This document shows, one piece after another, positions 44,431-53,512 of a stretch of 64,000 nucleotides of DNA (positions within the stretch are counted from its first letter, which is position 1; every line of letters begins with the position of its first letter). The position numbers and the translations under genes are program-made. The DNA is from Castellaniella sp040276065. GTDB taxonomy: Bacteria > Pseudomonadota > Gammaproteobacteria > Burkholderiales > Burkholderiaceae_B. A model generated the notes under the pieces. The model made no database searches, was not told the origin of the DNA, and saw only the letters and a program-made list of their open reading frames with translations. The stretch is taken from NCBI RefSeq assembly GCF_040276065.1, contig NZ_JBELOI010000009.1, forward strand, positions 127,362 through 191,361, in the 5' to 3' direction.

Positions 44431-45734
44431 CGCACCCCTCCGGCGACCTTCAGCGAACGGGCGCGACGGCCCTGCTCGGCCAGGATCTCGGCGGTTGCGC
44501 GCTCGATGACCTCCAGCCCATGCTCGAGCTGCCGGCCTGGTATCGTCAGCGCCGGCAGGACCTTGAGCACCTCGTCGTTCGCGCCCGAGGTCTCGACCAC
44601 CACCCCGAGTTCGAAGGCCCTGCGGGCGATCCGGGACGCCAGATCGCCGCCTGCCGGCGTGACCAGCCCCTGGATGAGGCCCCGGCCGCGCACGCTCAGG
44701 CCCGCATCCCGGTAGCTGTGGACGAGGTTCTCGAGCCAGTCGCGCACGATCACCTCTTTGGCAAAGATCCGCTCCTGGAACAGGGGATCGCTCCAGTAGG
44801 TCTCGAGGGCTTGGGCGGCCGTCACAAAGGCCAGATTGTTGCCCCGGAAGGTGCCGCTGTGCGCGCCTGGCTCCCAGATGTCCAGCTCGGGCTTGAACAG
44901 CGCCAGCGACATCGGCAACCCGAAGCCCGACAACGACTTGGACAAGGTCAGGATGTCGGGCGAAATCCCCGCCGCCTCGAAACTGAAGAACCCGCCGGTG
45001 CGGCCACAACCGACTTGGATGTCGTCGACGATCAGCAACATGTCGTACTGGCGGCACAGCCGCTCGAGTTCGCGCAGCCAACGTTGCGACGCCACATTGA
45101 CGCCGCCTTCACCCTGCACGGTCTCGACGATCACGCCGGCCGGCAGATCCAGGCCGCTGCTGGTGTCGGCCAGCATGCGCTCGAGGTAGACGATGGTGTT
45201 GACGTCCGGCCCGAAGTAGCCGTCGTAGGGCATGAACGTGGTGTTGCTCAGCGCCATGCCGGCGGCCTTGCGGAATTTGCGGTTGGCGGTCGCCGCCAAC
45301 GAGCCGCTCGACACGCCATGAAACCCATGTGTGAATGAGATCACGTTGTGCCGGCCCTTGACCTGGCGGGCCAGCTTGAGCGCGGCCTCGACGGCATTGG
45401 TGCCTGTCGGGCCGGTGAACTGCAAGGTATAGCGCAGGCCGCGCGGCTGGAGGATCAGCCGGTCGATGGTCTGGAGGAAGTATTTCTTTGCGCTGGTGGC
45501 CATATCCAGGCCATGCACCACGCCATCGGCATTCAGGTACTCGATCATGCGGTCCTTCAGGATCGCATTGTTGTGGCCATAATTGAGCGTACCCGCGCCA
45601 CTGAAGAAATCGATGTAGCGCCTGCCGGATTCGTCGAACAGCTCCGACCCGCTGGCCTTGCTGAAAATCACCGGGAAAGACCGGACGTAGCCCCTGACCT
45701 CGGACTCCATCCGGTCAAAGATTTTTAAGTCCAT
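44427..45734 (-). CDS. ectB: diaminobutyrate-2-oxoglutarate aminotransferase
   Basis: PLP-dependent class III aminotransferase of 435 residues that makes L-2,4-diaminobutyrate from aspartate semialdehyde. The start MDLKIFDRMESEVRGYVRSFP is typical of EctB, the PLP aspartate is in LLIVDDIQVGCGRTG, and the PLP lysine is in LTLSKSLSGFGLP. It sits between ectA and ectC. Confidence 0.97.
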   Translation of the reverse strand: MDLKIFDRMESEVRGYVRSFPVIFSKASGSELFDESGRRYIDFFSGAGTLNYGHNNAILKDRMIEYLNADGVVHGLDMATSAKKYFLQTIDRLILQPRGLRYTLQFTGPTGTNAVEAALKLARQVKGRHNVISFTHGFHGVSSGSLAATANRKFRKAAGMALSNTTFMPYDGYFGPDVNTIVYLERMLADTSSGLDLPAGVIVETVQGEGGVNVASQRWLRELERLCRQYDMLLIVDDIQVGCGRTGGFFSFEAAGISPDILTLSKSLSGFGLPMSLALFKPELDIWEPGAHSGTFRGNNLAFVTAAQALETYWSDPLFQERIFAKEVIVRDWLENLVHSYRDAGLSVRGRGLIQGLVTPAGGDLASRIARRAFELGVVVETSGANDEVLKVLPALTIPGRQLEHGLEVIERATAEILAEQGRRARSLKVAGGVR

Positions 45735-45753
45735 GCGTATCTCCTTTCATTGT

Positions 45754-46266
45754 CTAGCAAACATGGCTCGCCGCCGCGTGAACGACGGGCCTCTCGAACG
45801 GGCCAATGCGCAGCAGCGGCTCCGCGCCATGGTCCGTCGCCTCGAACAATCCAGCGTCGAACAATGACGTCTCGGTCGCCGCCGCGCCCAGGCCCCGCGC
45901 CAGCCCGGCGAACATCCGCCGAGATGCCCGATTGCCCGGGCCGACCGTGGTCTCGATGTAGCGGACCCGCGACAGCGCCGCACGCCCGAGCAAGGCATGC
46001 AGCATCCGCCGTCCGAGCCCTTGGCCGCGGACGCGCGCGGCCACCGCCACCTGCCAGACGAACAGCGTGTCCGGCCGGCCGGGCGGCAGATAGCCGGTCA
46101 CCAGGCCGGACAGGCCCTCGGCGTCCTCGGCGAGGATGCAGGTCTCGGGAAAATGTTCTGCGAGCAGCAGGTAGATATATGTGGAATTCGCGTCCAGCGG
46201 TGGGCAATCGCGCACCAGCCCGGACATGGAAGGGCCATCGGGGGGATGGGGCTCGCGCAGCCTCAA
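45754..46266 (-). CDS. ectA: L-2,4-diaminobutyrate acetyltransferase
   Basis: GNAT-fold acetyltransferase of 170 residues, second step of ectoine synthesis. The acetyl-CoA loop is VRGQGLGRRML and the EctA segment is CPPLDANSTYIYLLLAEHFPETCI. I start it at a TTG at 46266, because the residues from there (LREPHPPDGPSMSGLV) match the family N-terminus. That TTG overlaps the regulator stop (TTGA). The first in-frame ATG is 46227 and would cut into the fold. Confidence 0.93.
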   Translation of the reverse strand: MRLREPHPPDGPSMSGLVRDCPPLDANSTYIYLLLAEHFPETCILAEDAEGLSGLVTGYLPPGRPDTLFVWQVAVAARVRGQGLGRRMLHALLGRAALSRVRYIETTVGPGNRASRRMFAGLARGLGAAATETSLFDAGLFEATDHGAEPLLRIGPFERPVVHAAASHVC

Positions 46267-46802
46267 ACCACCAGTCCCGATTCGGGCGCCACGCCGCCCC
46301 CGACCGGCACATCGAGCATGGGGGATTGAGGGTCGGCGGGTTGCCGGATGCCGGCGTCGGACTCCATCAAAGCCACCACGCGCTCGAGTGAGAGCGTAAT
46401 CGTCGCCTGCTCGAGCTCGGGCAGAGCCTTGAGCGATTCAGAGAGCTTTTGCTGGAGCGGCGACGGCGTGTCGCGCGCGAGCTTGTGGCCGGCCTCGGTG
46501 GCGGTGATGAACACGATCCGCCGATCCTCGCGGCCGCGTTCCCGCACGATCAAACCCTTGTCCTCGAGGCGGTCGAGAATACCGACCACCGTGCTGGCGC
46601 TGACATGGACCTCGCGACTGATCGCCGTGGCGGTCAACGGGCCATGCTGGATGATGGTGCGCAGGCACACGAGCTGGGGTCCGGTGATGTGGCTGCACGC
46701 CGCAAGCTGGCGGGAATGCAGCGCCACGGAACGGGTGATGCGGCGCAAGGCCCGCAAAATGCGCAAATCGTAATCCTGCTGCGTATCGACCTCTGTACTC
46801 AT
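46263..46802 (-). CDS. ectR: MarR family regulator of the ectoine operon
   Basis: A 179-residue winged-helix regulator of the MarR family. The DNA-binding part is GPLTATAISREVHVSASTVVGILDRLEDKGLI, with the wing RERGREDRRIVFIT. It is the first gene of the ect operon, an arrangement known for EctR proteins that repress ectABC(D) at low salt. Start choice: ATG 46802 (MSTEVDTQQDYD); an upstream extension looks non-coding. Its own promoter contains a palindrome next to the -10 box, which suggests autoregulation. Confidence 0.9.
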   Translation of the reverse strand: MSTEVDTQQDYDLRILRALRRITRSVALHSRQLAACSHITGPQLVCLRTIIQHGPLTATAISREVHVSASTVVGILDRLEDKGLIVRERGREDRRIVFITATEAGHKLARDTPSPLQQKLSESLKALPELEQATITLSLERVVALMESDAGIRQPADPQSPMLDVPVGGGVAPESGLVV

Positions 46803-46933
46803 ATCCTGCCCGCCGAAATATCCATGATCAAAAGAGACGCCAATGCGCGTTGGCCCGAAAATCTCGACCGAAGCCCGAGCATCCCTCGAAGGAAGTCGGG
46901 CCCCATCGTTAATGGGTAGTCGCGAAAGAATCA

Positions 46934-46974
46934 ATTTCTATTGAAATGATAAGCCTACGAATCATGTGGGTCAA
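46934..46974 (-). promoter_or_regulatory. ect operon promoter and putative EctR site
   Basis: On the minus strand TTGACC (46974-46969), 17 bases, and TATCAT (46951-46946) form a good sigma-70 promoter. The palindrome ATTTC-TATT-GAAAT (46934-46947) starts within the -10 and runs into the transcription start. TGATTCGTA lies in the spacer. Both elements recur at the ehuB promoter. Confidence 0.75.
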
Positions 46975-46991
46975 GCAAGTAAGCGACACGA

Positions 46992-47024
46992 CAAAAACAC
47001 CGGGCCCGCCAACAGGCGGGCCCG
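46992..47024 (-). terminator. Rho-independent terminator after tldD
   Basis: CGGGCCCGCC (47001-47010) pairs perfectly with GGCGGGCCCG (47015-47024). On the minus strand the stem is followed by GTGTTTTTG, so it terminates tldD before the ect promoter. Confidence 0.88.
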
Positions 47025-47047
47025 AAAGCGCCACGAGGCGGGGTCCC

Positions 47048-48502
47048 TCAGGCCGTGCCGCCGACCGTCAGGCCGTCCATGCGCAGGGTCGGCATCCCCA
47101 CACCGACCGGCACGCTCTGCCCCTCTTTGCCGCAGGTCCCCACCCCGCTGTCGAGTTGCAGGTCGTCGCCGATGAGCGAGATCCGGCTCATCGCCGCGGG
47201 CCCGCTGCCGATCAGCGTGGCGCCCTTGACCGGATACGCGATCTTGCCGTTCTCGATCATGTAGGCCTCGGAGGCCGAAAACACGAACTTGCCGCTCGTG
47301 ATGTCGACCTGTCCACCACCGAAATTGACGGCGTACAAGCCGCGCTCAACCGAGGCGATGATGTCCTGTGGCGAGGTATTTCCAGCCAGCATATAGGTAT
47401 TGGTCATGCGCGGCATCGGCAGGTGGGCATAGGACTCGCGGCGTCCGTTGCCGGTGGGGGCCTGCCCCATCAGGCGCGCGTTGAGCGAATCCTGCATATA
47501 GCCCTTGAGAATCCCATCCTCGATCAGCACGTTGCGCTGTGTCGGATGGCCCTCGTCGTCCACGTTCAGCGAACCACGCCGGTCCGCCAGCGTGCCGTCG
47601 TCCACCACCGTGACCCCGCGCGAGGCCACGCGCTCGCCGATCCGCCCCGAAAACACGCTGGAGCCCTTGCGATTGAAGTCCCCCTCGAGACCGTGGCCAA
47701 CGGCCTCGTGCAGCAGAATGCCCGGCCAGCCCGACCCCAGGACGACCGTCATCTGCCCGGCGGGTGCGGGCCTCGCCTCCAGATTCACCCTGGCCTCGTG
47801 GACGGCGCGACGCACATACTCCTTGAGGATCTCGTCCGTAAAGTAGGCCAGGCCGGTGCGCCCGCCGCCGCCGCCGCTGCCCATCTCGCGGCGGCCCTGG
47901 CGCTCGGCGATCACCGTGACCGACAGGCGCACCAGCGGACGCACATCGGCGACCAGGCGGCCGTCGCTGCCCGCCACCAGAATCACGTCGTATTCGGCGG
48001 CCAGGCCCGCCATCACCTGAATCACCTCGGGATCGGCGGCGCGCGCCATGCGTTCGACGCGCTCGAGCAAGGCGACCTTGTCGGGCGCCGAGAGCGAATC
48101 GACCGGATTGACCGGCGCGTACAGACGCTGGCGGCCATCGGGGACGCCTTCGATGCGCCGGCGCCCGGCCCCCTGGCGCGCGATGGTGCGCACCGCGCGG
48201 GCCGAGGACATCAATGCGGCTTCGGACAGGCTGTCCGAATAGGCAAACGCCGTTTTCTCGCCGCTGACCGCACGTACCCCCACGCCCTGGTCGATCGAAA
48301 AACTGCCGGTCTTGACGATGCCTTCCTCGAGGCTCCAGCCTTCGCTGCAGCTATATTGAAAATACAGGTCGGCATAATCGACCCTGTGCGCATGGATCTC
48401 GGACAAGGCCCGCGCCAGATGCGACTCGTCCAGCCCCCAAGGCTCAAGGAGCAGCGATCGCGCGGTGGCCAGCGATTCCATGTCCGGTTCTATCAGCTTC
48501 AT
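47048..48502 (-). CDS. tldD: metalloprotease TldD
   Basis: Zinc protease of 484 residues that acts with TldE/PmbA on unfolded or modified peptides. The zinc motif HEAVGH is at residues 265-270, and the C-terminal MIENGKIAYPVKGATLIG and GVGTCGKEGQSVPVGVGMPTLRM are family hallmarks. The partner gene is not in this window. It follows the nitrilase-family gene by 22 bases in the same direction. Confidence 0.96.
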   Translation of the reverse strand: MKLIEPDMESLATARSLLLEPWGLDESHLARALSEIHAHRVDYADLYFQYSCSEGWSLEEGIVKTGSFSIDQGVGVRAVSGEKTAFAYSDSLSEAALMSSARAVRTIARQGAGRRRIEGVPDGRQRLYAPVNPVDSLSAPDKVALLERVERMARAADPEVIQVMAGLAAEYDVILVAGSDGRLVADVRPLVRLSVTVIAERQGRREMGSGGGGGRTGLAYFTDEILKEYVRRAVHEARVNLEARPAPAGQMTVVLGSGWPGILLHEAVGHGLEGDFNRKGSSVFSGRIGERVASRGVTVVDDGTLADRRGSLNVDDEGHPTQRNVLIEDGILKGYMQDSLNARLMGQAPTGNGRRESYAHLPMPRMTNTYMLAGNTSPQDIIASVERGLYAVNFGGGQVDITSGKFVFSASEAYMIENGKIAYPVKGATLIGSGPAAMSRISLIGDDLQLDSGVGTCGKEGQSVPVGVGMPTLRMDGLTVGGTA

Positions 48503-48524
48503 ATTCTTCCTTTGTTCGTGGCAA

Positions 48525-49343
48525 TCACATCACGCGGTGGCGCAGGGCCGGCAGGGACTCGCGCACCTGCTCGAGGCGGCGGGCCTCGAGTACACCGGCG
48601 ACGACGCCCTCGCCCTCGGGCAAGCATTCGAGAATCTCGCCCCAGGGGTCGATCAACATGGAATGGCCCCAGGTCCTGCGGCCGCTTTCGTGTTTGCCGC
48701 CCTGGGCGCTGGCCAGCACGTAGCACTGATTCTCGATCGCCCGCGCGCGCAGCAATACCTCCCAGTGTACAGAACCCGTGGTATAGGTAAAAGCCGCCGG
48801 CAAAACCATCAGCCGCACATCCCCCTGGGCACGAAAAAACTCGGGGAAACGCAGGTCGTAGCAAATCCCCAGGCCCACGCGGCCGAACGGCGACTCAAAG
48901 ACCGGCGGTGCATTCTCACCGGGCCGGATGGTCGCCGATTCATCATAGGACTCGGCCTCCCGCCGAAAACCGAATAAATGAATCTTGTCGTAGCGCATGC
49001 AAACCTCGCCATCGGGCCCAAACACCAGGCACGCATTGTAGATGCGGCCGGCATCGGGACTTTGCAAGGGCAACGTCCCTCCAAGCAGCCAAATGCCGTG
49101 GCGGCGCGCCTGCGCCGCCAGGAACTCCTGAATCGGCCCCCGGCCTGGCCGCTCGGCGGCGTCGATCTTGTCCGTATCGCGCCTGCCCATCAGACAAAAA
49201 TATTCAGGCAAGGCCACCAGCCGCGCGCCGCCGGCGGCCGCGCGTGCAATCAGGGCGTCCGCGCGCTCGAGATTGGCCTCTACGGCAAACCCCGACACCA
49301 TTTGAACCGCGGCCACCGCAAAACGCCGATCTTCCTCGTTCAT
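48525..49343 (-). CDS. carbon-nitrogen hydrolase (Nit1-like amidase)
   Basis: Nitrilase-superfamily amidase of 272 residues. The catalytic triad is E47 (ALPEYFC), K120 (RYDKIHLF) and C161 (GICYDLRFPE). The sequence is of the Nit1/deaminated-glutathione amidase type. The start ATG 49343 (MNEEDRR) has GGA 7 bases upstream; an ATG four codons earlier is possible. It appears to be in an operon with tldD, an arrangement I recognise from other Burkholderiales. Confidence 0.88.
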   Translation of the reverse strand: MNEEDRRFAVAAVQMVSGFAVEANLERADALIARAAAGGARLVALPEYFCLMGRRDTDKIDAAERPGRGPIQEFLAAQARRHGIWLLGGTLPLQSPDAGRIYNACLVFGPDGEVCMRYDKIHLFGFRREAESYDESATIRPGENAPPVFESPFGRVGLGICYDLRFPEFFRAQGDVRLMVLPAAFTYTTGSVHWEVLLRARAIENQCYVLASAQGGKHESGRRTWGHSMLIDPWGEILECLPEGEGVVAGVLEARRLEQVRESLPALRHRVM

Positions 49344-49491
49344 GCCATTTTCCATCAAAACCGACCACACAAAAAAACCCGTTGAAACTTCCAAATACAT
49401 TACAAGAATGCCACAATCCATTAATAATGAATTAAAATCCGCTTTCGCATTCTATTATCCGCTTTCAACCACAACCAATACGGAAAACATA

Positions 49492-49863
49492 ATGGCCCGT
49501 GCTAGCTATTCCACACAAAAGCTCAAACTCGAAAAAGAAATCACCAAACTCCAAAAGCAGATGCAAAACCTGCAAAGCAAACAACGGGCTCCCGTGATCG
49601 CCTCCATCGTCCGCTCGATGCGCGAATACGATATCAGTCTCGAGGAAATCACCGCTGCCCTGGGCCGCCGATCCGGTGGCCGGCCAGCGGCCCAGGGCGG
49701 CACCCGCAAGGCTGCGGCGAAAACCACCAAGCGCGTCATCGCCCCGAAATACCGCCACCCGGAAACCCAGGCAACCTGGACCGGTCGGGGCAAGGCGCCG
49801 CGCTGGATCACCGATGCCGAAGCACAGGGCCAATCCCGCGACACCTTCCTGATCCAGCAGTAA
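49492..49863 (+). CDS. hns: H-NS family nucleoid protein
   Basis: Histone-like DNA-binding protein of 123 residues. The N-terminal coiled coil (LKLEKEITKLQKQMQNLQ) forms oligomers, and the C-terminal DNA-binding core is KYRHPETQATWTGRGKAPRWI, with the minor-groove hook TGRGKAP. It silences AT-rich DNA, such as the island near 28100. The upstream 130 bases are clearly AT-rich. The frame is open further upstream, but that part lacks H-NS character. Confidence 0.94.
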   Translation: MARASYSTQKLKLEKEITKLQKQMQNLQSKQRAPVIASIVRSMREYDISLEEITAALGRRSGGRPAAQGGTRKAAAKTTKRVIAPKYRHPETQATWTGRGKAPRWITDAEAQGQSRDTFLIQQ

Positions 49864-49945
49864 GGATTCCCCGGGACACGTCGGCGCGCCGGCTCGCCGC
49901 CCGACTGTCCAGAGGATGCCAAGACGACGGTCTGCCCGAGGCGCC

Positions 49946-50590
49946 TCAGCCGTCCATTGGATATTCGACCTCGATCACCTGGGCATTATGCCCGGGGAAA
50001 CGGTCGAATATCGCGCGCGCCAAATACGGCATGACCACCGTCAGGTTGTCGGACTGTCCGAGACTGACTGCGGTGGCGCGATAGACCTCCCGGCCTTGCT
50101 GTCGACGATCCTTGATCGTCACTGTCAGAGTATGGCGATACAAGTCCACGGGCACGCTCTCGACCGGCGGGCCGAACGCCCATCCGCCCCAGGGGCGGTA
50201 CATGCCGGCATAAGGTCCGTGAAATCCGTAAGGACCGCCCGGATAATAAAAAGGATCGACCGGCCGCGAAATCCAGGCGCGCGTCATCGGGCTGCCATAA
50301 TCCATCCGCAGATCAAAGCGCGCATCCGCCTCCTGGCGGGCCTCGACGAGGCCGGTCACACCGATGGCCGCGCGTATCATGTCCGCATAGGCTTGGAATT
50401 GCAGATCGTTTTTCTCGTCATCCCCGGTCAGGACGCGGTAATGCGCACCGGCGGCATCGGCCGGCCATTGCTGATAGCGCGTGACCTCGGCCGAGAACGT
50501 GGACGCGCATCCGCCCAGCGCAATCATTCCCAACACCGCCACGCCCGCACGCAGGAACCGCGCACAGCGGGACATGCCTGCCTGGACCAT
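49946..50590 (-). CDS. DUF4136 family lipoprotein
   Basis: Probable membrane-anchored lipoprotein of 214 residues. The lipobox is LGGC with C28, after a hydrophobic stretch. The mature part is DUF4136-like, with ATFSAEVTRYQQWP-type start (STFSAEVTRYQQWP), a Gly/Pro/Tyr-rich insertion (YYPGGPYGFHGPYAGMYRPWGG) shortened here to its core, and a C-terminal beta region. I chose ATG 50590 because GAGG lies 8 bases upstream; ATG 50575 is an alternative. The function is unknown. Confidence 0.78.
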   Translation of the reverse strand: MVQAGMSRCARFLRAGVAVLGMIALGGCASTFSAEVTRYQQWPADAAGAHYRVLTGDDEKNDLQFQAYADMIRAAIGVTGLVEARQEADARFDLRMDYGSPMTRAWISRPVDPFYYPGGPYGFHGPYAGMYRPWGGWAFGPPVESVPVDLYRHTLTVTIKDRRQQGREVYRATAVSLGQSDNLTVVMPYLARAIFDRFPGHNAQVIEVEYPMDG

Positions 50591-50760
50591 ATACCGCACC
50601 TCATCCACGACCGCCCGGCGCCGCGGGCCACAGGCCTTCATCATAGAGCTTGCGGCGACTGCGCGGAACCCCGTGGTTGCACACCGATACACCGGCGACG
50701 ACGACGGCGCGTGCGCACTACAATGGAGGCCCTGCCGCACACCGCCCCCAAGCCTCCGCC

Positions 50761-53463
50761 ATGCGTACCGACTCCATCCAGACCATCCATCGCCTCGACT
50801 ACACACCATACCCCTACCGCCTGCCCGAGGTGAGCCTCGAGTTCGACCTGGACCCCGAACGCACTCTGGTGCGCTCGACACTGCGATTCGAGCCGGCCGA
50901 GGGCCTCGAGGGGCACGCACTGGAGCTCTACGGCGAGGATCTGGAACTCGTCTCCATCATGCTCGATGGCCGTGCGCTCTCGGCCGGCGACTACACCCTC
51001 AATGACCACACCCTGACGCTGCGACCACCCGCGGGCCGCTCCTTCACGTTGGTCGTGACCAGCGCCTGCCGGCCCGCTGCCAATACCAGCCTGATGGGCC
51101 TGTATGTCTCGGGCGGGAAACTATTCACCCAGTGCGAGGCGCAGGGCTTTCGGCGCATCACCTGGTTTCCGGACCGCCCGGACGTCATGGCCCGCTATCA
51201 CGTCACGCTGCGCGCGCAGCCCGGCCCCTTTCCACTGCTGCTATCAAACGGCAATCTGATCGCCCAGCGCACCCTGGGCGATGGCCGCCACCAGGCCATC
51301 TGGGAGGATCCCCACCCCAAGCCGTCCTATCTGTTCGCCCTGGTGGCGGGCGACTTCGACTGCCTCGAGCGCATCGAGACCACGCGCAGTGGCAAGCCCG
51401 CCACCTTGCAGGTCTATAGCGACCGCGGCTGCGGCGAACAGACCCGCTGGGCGCTGGACTGCCTGGCGCACGCCATGCGCTGGGACGAGCAGCGCTTCGG
51501 CCTCGAACTCGACCTGGACCGGTTCATGGTCGTCGCGGCCCGCGATTTCAACATGGGAGCCATGGAAAACAAGGGGCTGAACATTTTCAACGCCGCCTAC
51601 GTCATGGCCGACCCGGACACCGCCACCGATGCGGCCTACCGCGGCATCGAAGCGGTGATCGGCCATGAATACTTCCACAACTGGACCGGCAACCGCGTCA
51701 CTTGCCGCGACTGGTTCCAGCTTTCCCTCAAAGAGGGCCTGACCGTCTTCCGCGACCAGGAATTCTCCGCCGACATGATGGCCCTTGGCCTGCCGGACCG
51801 CGAGGCGGCCAGCGCTCGCGCAGTCAAGCGTATCGACGACGTCACGACCTTGCGCATCGCCCAGTTCCCGGAGGACGCCGGCCCGATGGCACACCCCATC
51901 CGCCCCGACAGTTATCAGGAGATCGCCAACTTCTACACGGCCACGGTCTACGAAAAGGGCGCGGAGGTCATCCGCATGCAGCACACCCTGCTGGGCGAGG
52001 CCGGCTTTCGCGCGGGGCTGGACGAATATTTCCGGCGCCACGATGGCCAGGCCGTCACCTGCGACGACTTTGTCGATGCCATGGAATCGGTCTACCGCCG
52101 GCTACATCCCCGAGAGGATTTCTCGGTATTCCGCCGCTGGTATTCACAAGCAGGCACGCCCCGCGTACAGGTACGGATCGACCACGACGCGACGGCGCAG
52201 ACTTGCCGCATCACGCTGAGCCAGCGCTGCGACCCCGTGGGGCTCGAGGCGCGCCAGGCCCCGGCCGCGTCCAAGCCGCCCCTGCACATCCCCTTTGCGA
52301 TCGGCTTGCTCGACCCGGACGGCGAGCCCATCCGGATCGAATGGGAAGGCGAACTGCGCGACACCCTCCTGCTGGAGCTGCGCGAAGCCTCCCGGACCTG
52401 GGTGCTGCCCGGCATCGCGCGGCGGCCCGTGGTCTCGCTGCTGCGCAATTTCTCGGCGCCGGTGATCATCGAGGCCGAACGTCCCGACGCCGAGCTCGCG
52501 CTGTTGGCACGCCAGGACACGGATCCATTCGCCCGCTGGGAGGCGGGCCAGGAACTCGCCCGGCGCCACCTGCTCGCCTGCGTCGCCGCTTTCCAGGGCG
52601 GCCATCCGCCCCCCGCAACTGACCCTCTGCTCGAGACCTGGCGCGCGGCCTTGGCCGACACGGAGCTGACCCCGGCCTACCAGGCGCGGCTGCTCGCCCT
52701 GCCCTCGCCCAAGGAAATCCTCGAACTCACCCAGCCCATGGACCCCCAGGCCACCGTCCGGGCCTGGACACACATGCAGCGGGCGCTGGGTGCCGGACTG
52801 GCGCAGACTTGGCGCGCAGTCCACGACCGCAATGCCGACGACGACGGCCCCTATCGACCCGATCCCGCCTCCGCCGGGCGCCGGTCGCTGCGCAACCTGG
52901 CTCTCGCCTACCTGGTGGCCGCACGAGCCGGGGACGGACGCGAAAGAGCACTCGCGCAATATCGGGACGCGCGCAACATGACCGAGCGCATGGGCGCACT
53001 GACCGCCCTGCTGAGCCAGGACGACGAGGATTCCGCGGCCAAGGCCATCCTCGATGACTTCCATATGCGCTGGCGGCACGACCCCCTGGTCGTCGACCGC
53101 TGGTTCGCGGTCCAGGCAACCGCACCCTCCTGCGACGTCGCGCGGGTGCGCGCGCTGATGGCCCATCCAGACTTCTCTCTGCGCAACCCGAACCGGGCCC
53201 GATCGCTGCTCTTTCGCTATTGCATGGATAATCTCAAGGGCCTGCACACGCCCGCCGGCTACGCATTTTGGGCCGAGCAGGTCCTCGCGCTCGACCAGAT
53301 CAACCCTGAAATCGCCGCCCGCCTCGCGCGCGGGCTCGACAACTGGGCCCGCTACGCACCGTATGCCCGCGAGGCCATGCGCGAGGCACTGCGCCGGGTC
53401 CACGGCGCGCCGGGCCTGTCACGCAATGTCGAGGAAATCGTCTCCAAGGCCCTGAACGTCTGA
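50761..53463 (+). CDS. pepN: aminopeptidase N
   Basis: Cytoplasmic M1 zinc aminopeptidase of 900 residues that removes N-terminal amino acids from peptides. The GAMEN substrate motif is at 266-270, the zinc motif HEYFH at 302-306 and the third ligand E325. Length and the four-domain layout fit bacterial PepN. It starts at ATG 50761 (MRTDSIQTIHRLDY) and is followed by fbp in the same direction. Confidence 0.97.
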   Translation: MRTDSIQTIHRLDYTPYPYRLPEVSLEFDLDPERTLVRSTLRFEPAEGLEGHALELYGEDLELVSIMLDGRALSAGDYTLNDHTLTLRPPAGRSFTLVVTSACRPAANTSLMGLYVSGGKLFTQCEAQGFRRITWFPDRPDVMARYHVTLRAQPGPFPLLLSNGNLIAQRTLGDGRHQAIWEDPHPKPSYLFALVAGDFDCLERIETTRSGKPATLQVYSDRGCGEQTRWALDCLAHAMRWDEQRFGLELDLDRFMVVAARDFNMGAMENKGLNIFNAAYVMADPDTATDAAYRGIEAVIGHEYFHNWTGNRVTCRDWFQLSLKEGLTVFRDQEFSADMMALGLPDREAASARAVKRIDDVTTLRIAQFPEDAGPMAHPIRPDSYQEIANFYTATVYEKGAEVIRMQHTLLGEAGFRAGLDEYFRRHDGQAVTCDDFVDAMESVYRRLHPREDFSVFRRWYSQAGTPRVQVRIDHDATAQTCRITLSQRCDPVGLEARQAPAASKPPLHIPFAIGLLDPDGEPIRIEWEGELRDTLLLELREASRTWVLPGIARRPVVSLLRNFSAPVIIEAERPDAELALLARQDTDPFARWEAGQELARRHLLACVAAFQGGHPPPATDPLLETWRAALADTELTPAYQARLLALPSPKEILELTQPMDPQATVRAWTHMQRALGAGLAQTWRAVHDRNADDDGPYRPDPASAGRRSLRNLALAYLVAARAGDGRERALAQYRDARNMTERMGALTALLSQDDEDSAAKAILDDFHMRWRHDPLVVDRWFAVQATAPSCDVARVRALMAHPDFSLRNPNRARSLLFRYCMDNLKGLHTPAGYAFWAEQVLALDQINPEIAARLARGLDNWARYAPYAREAMREALRRVHGAPGLSRNVEEIVSKALNV

Positions 53464-53512
53464 CGGCAACCATACCGGCTTATCATCCACACCTATCAAT
53501 GGGGGAAGCACC

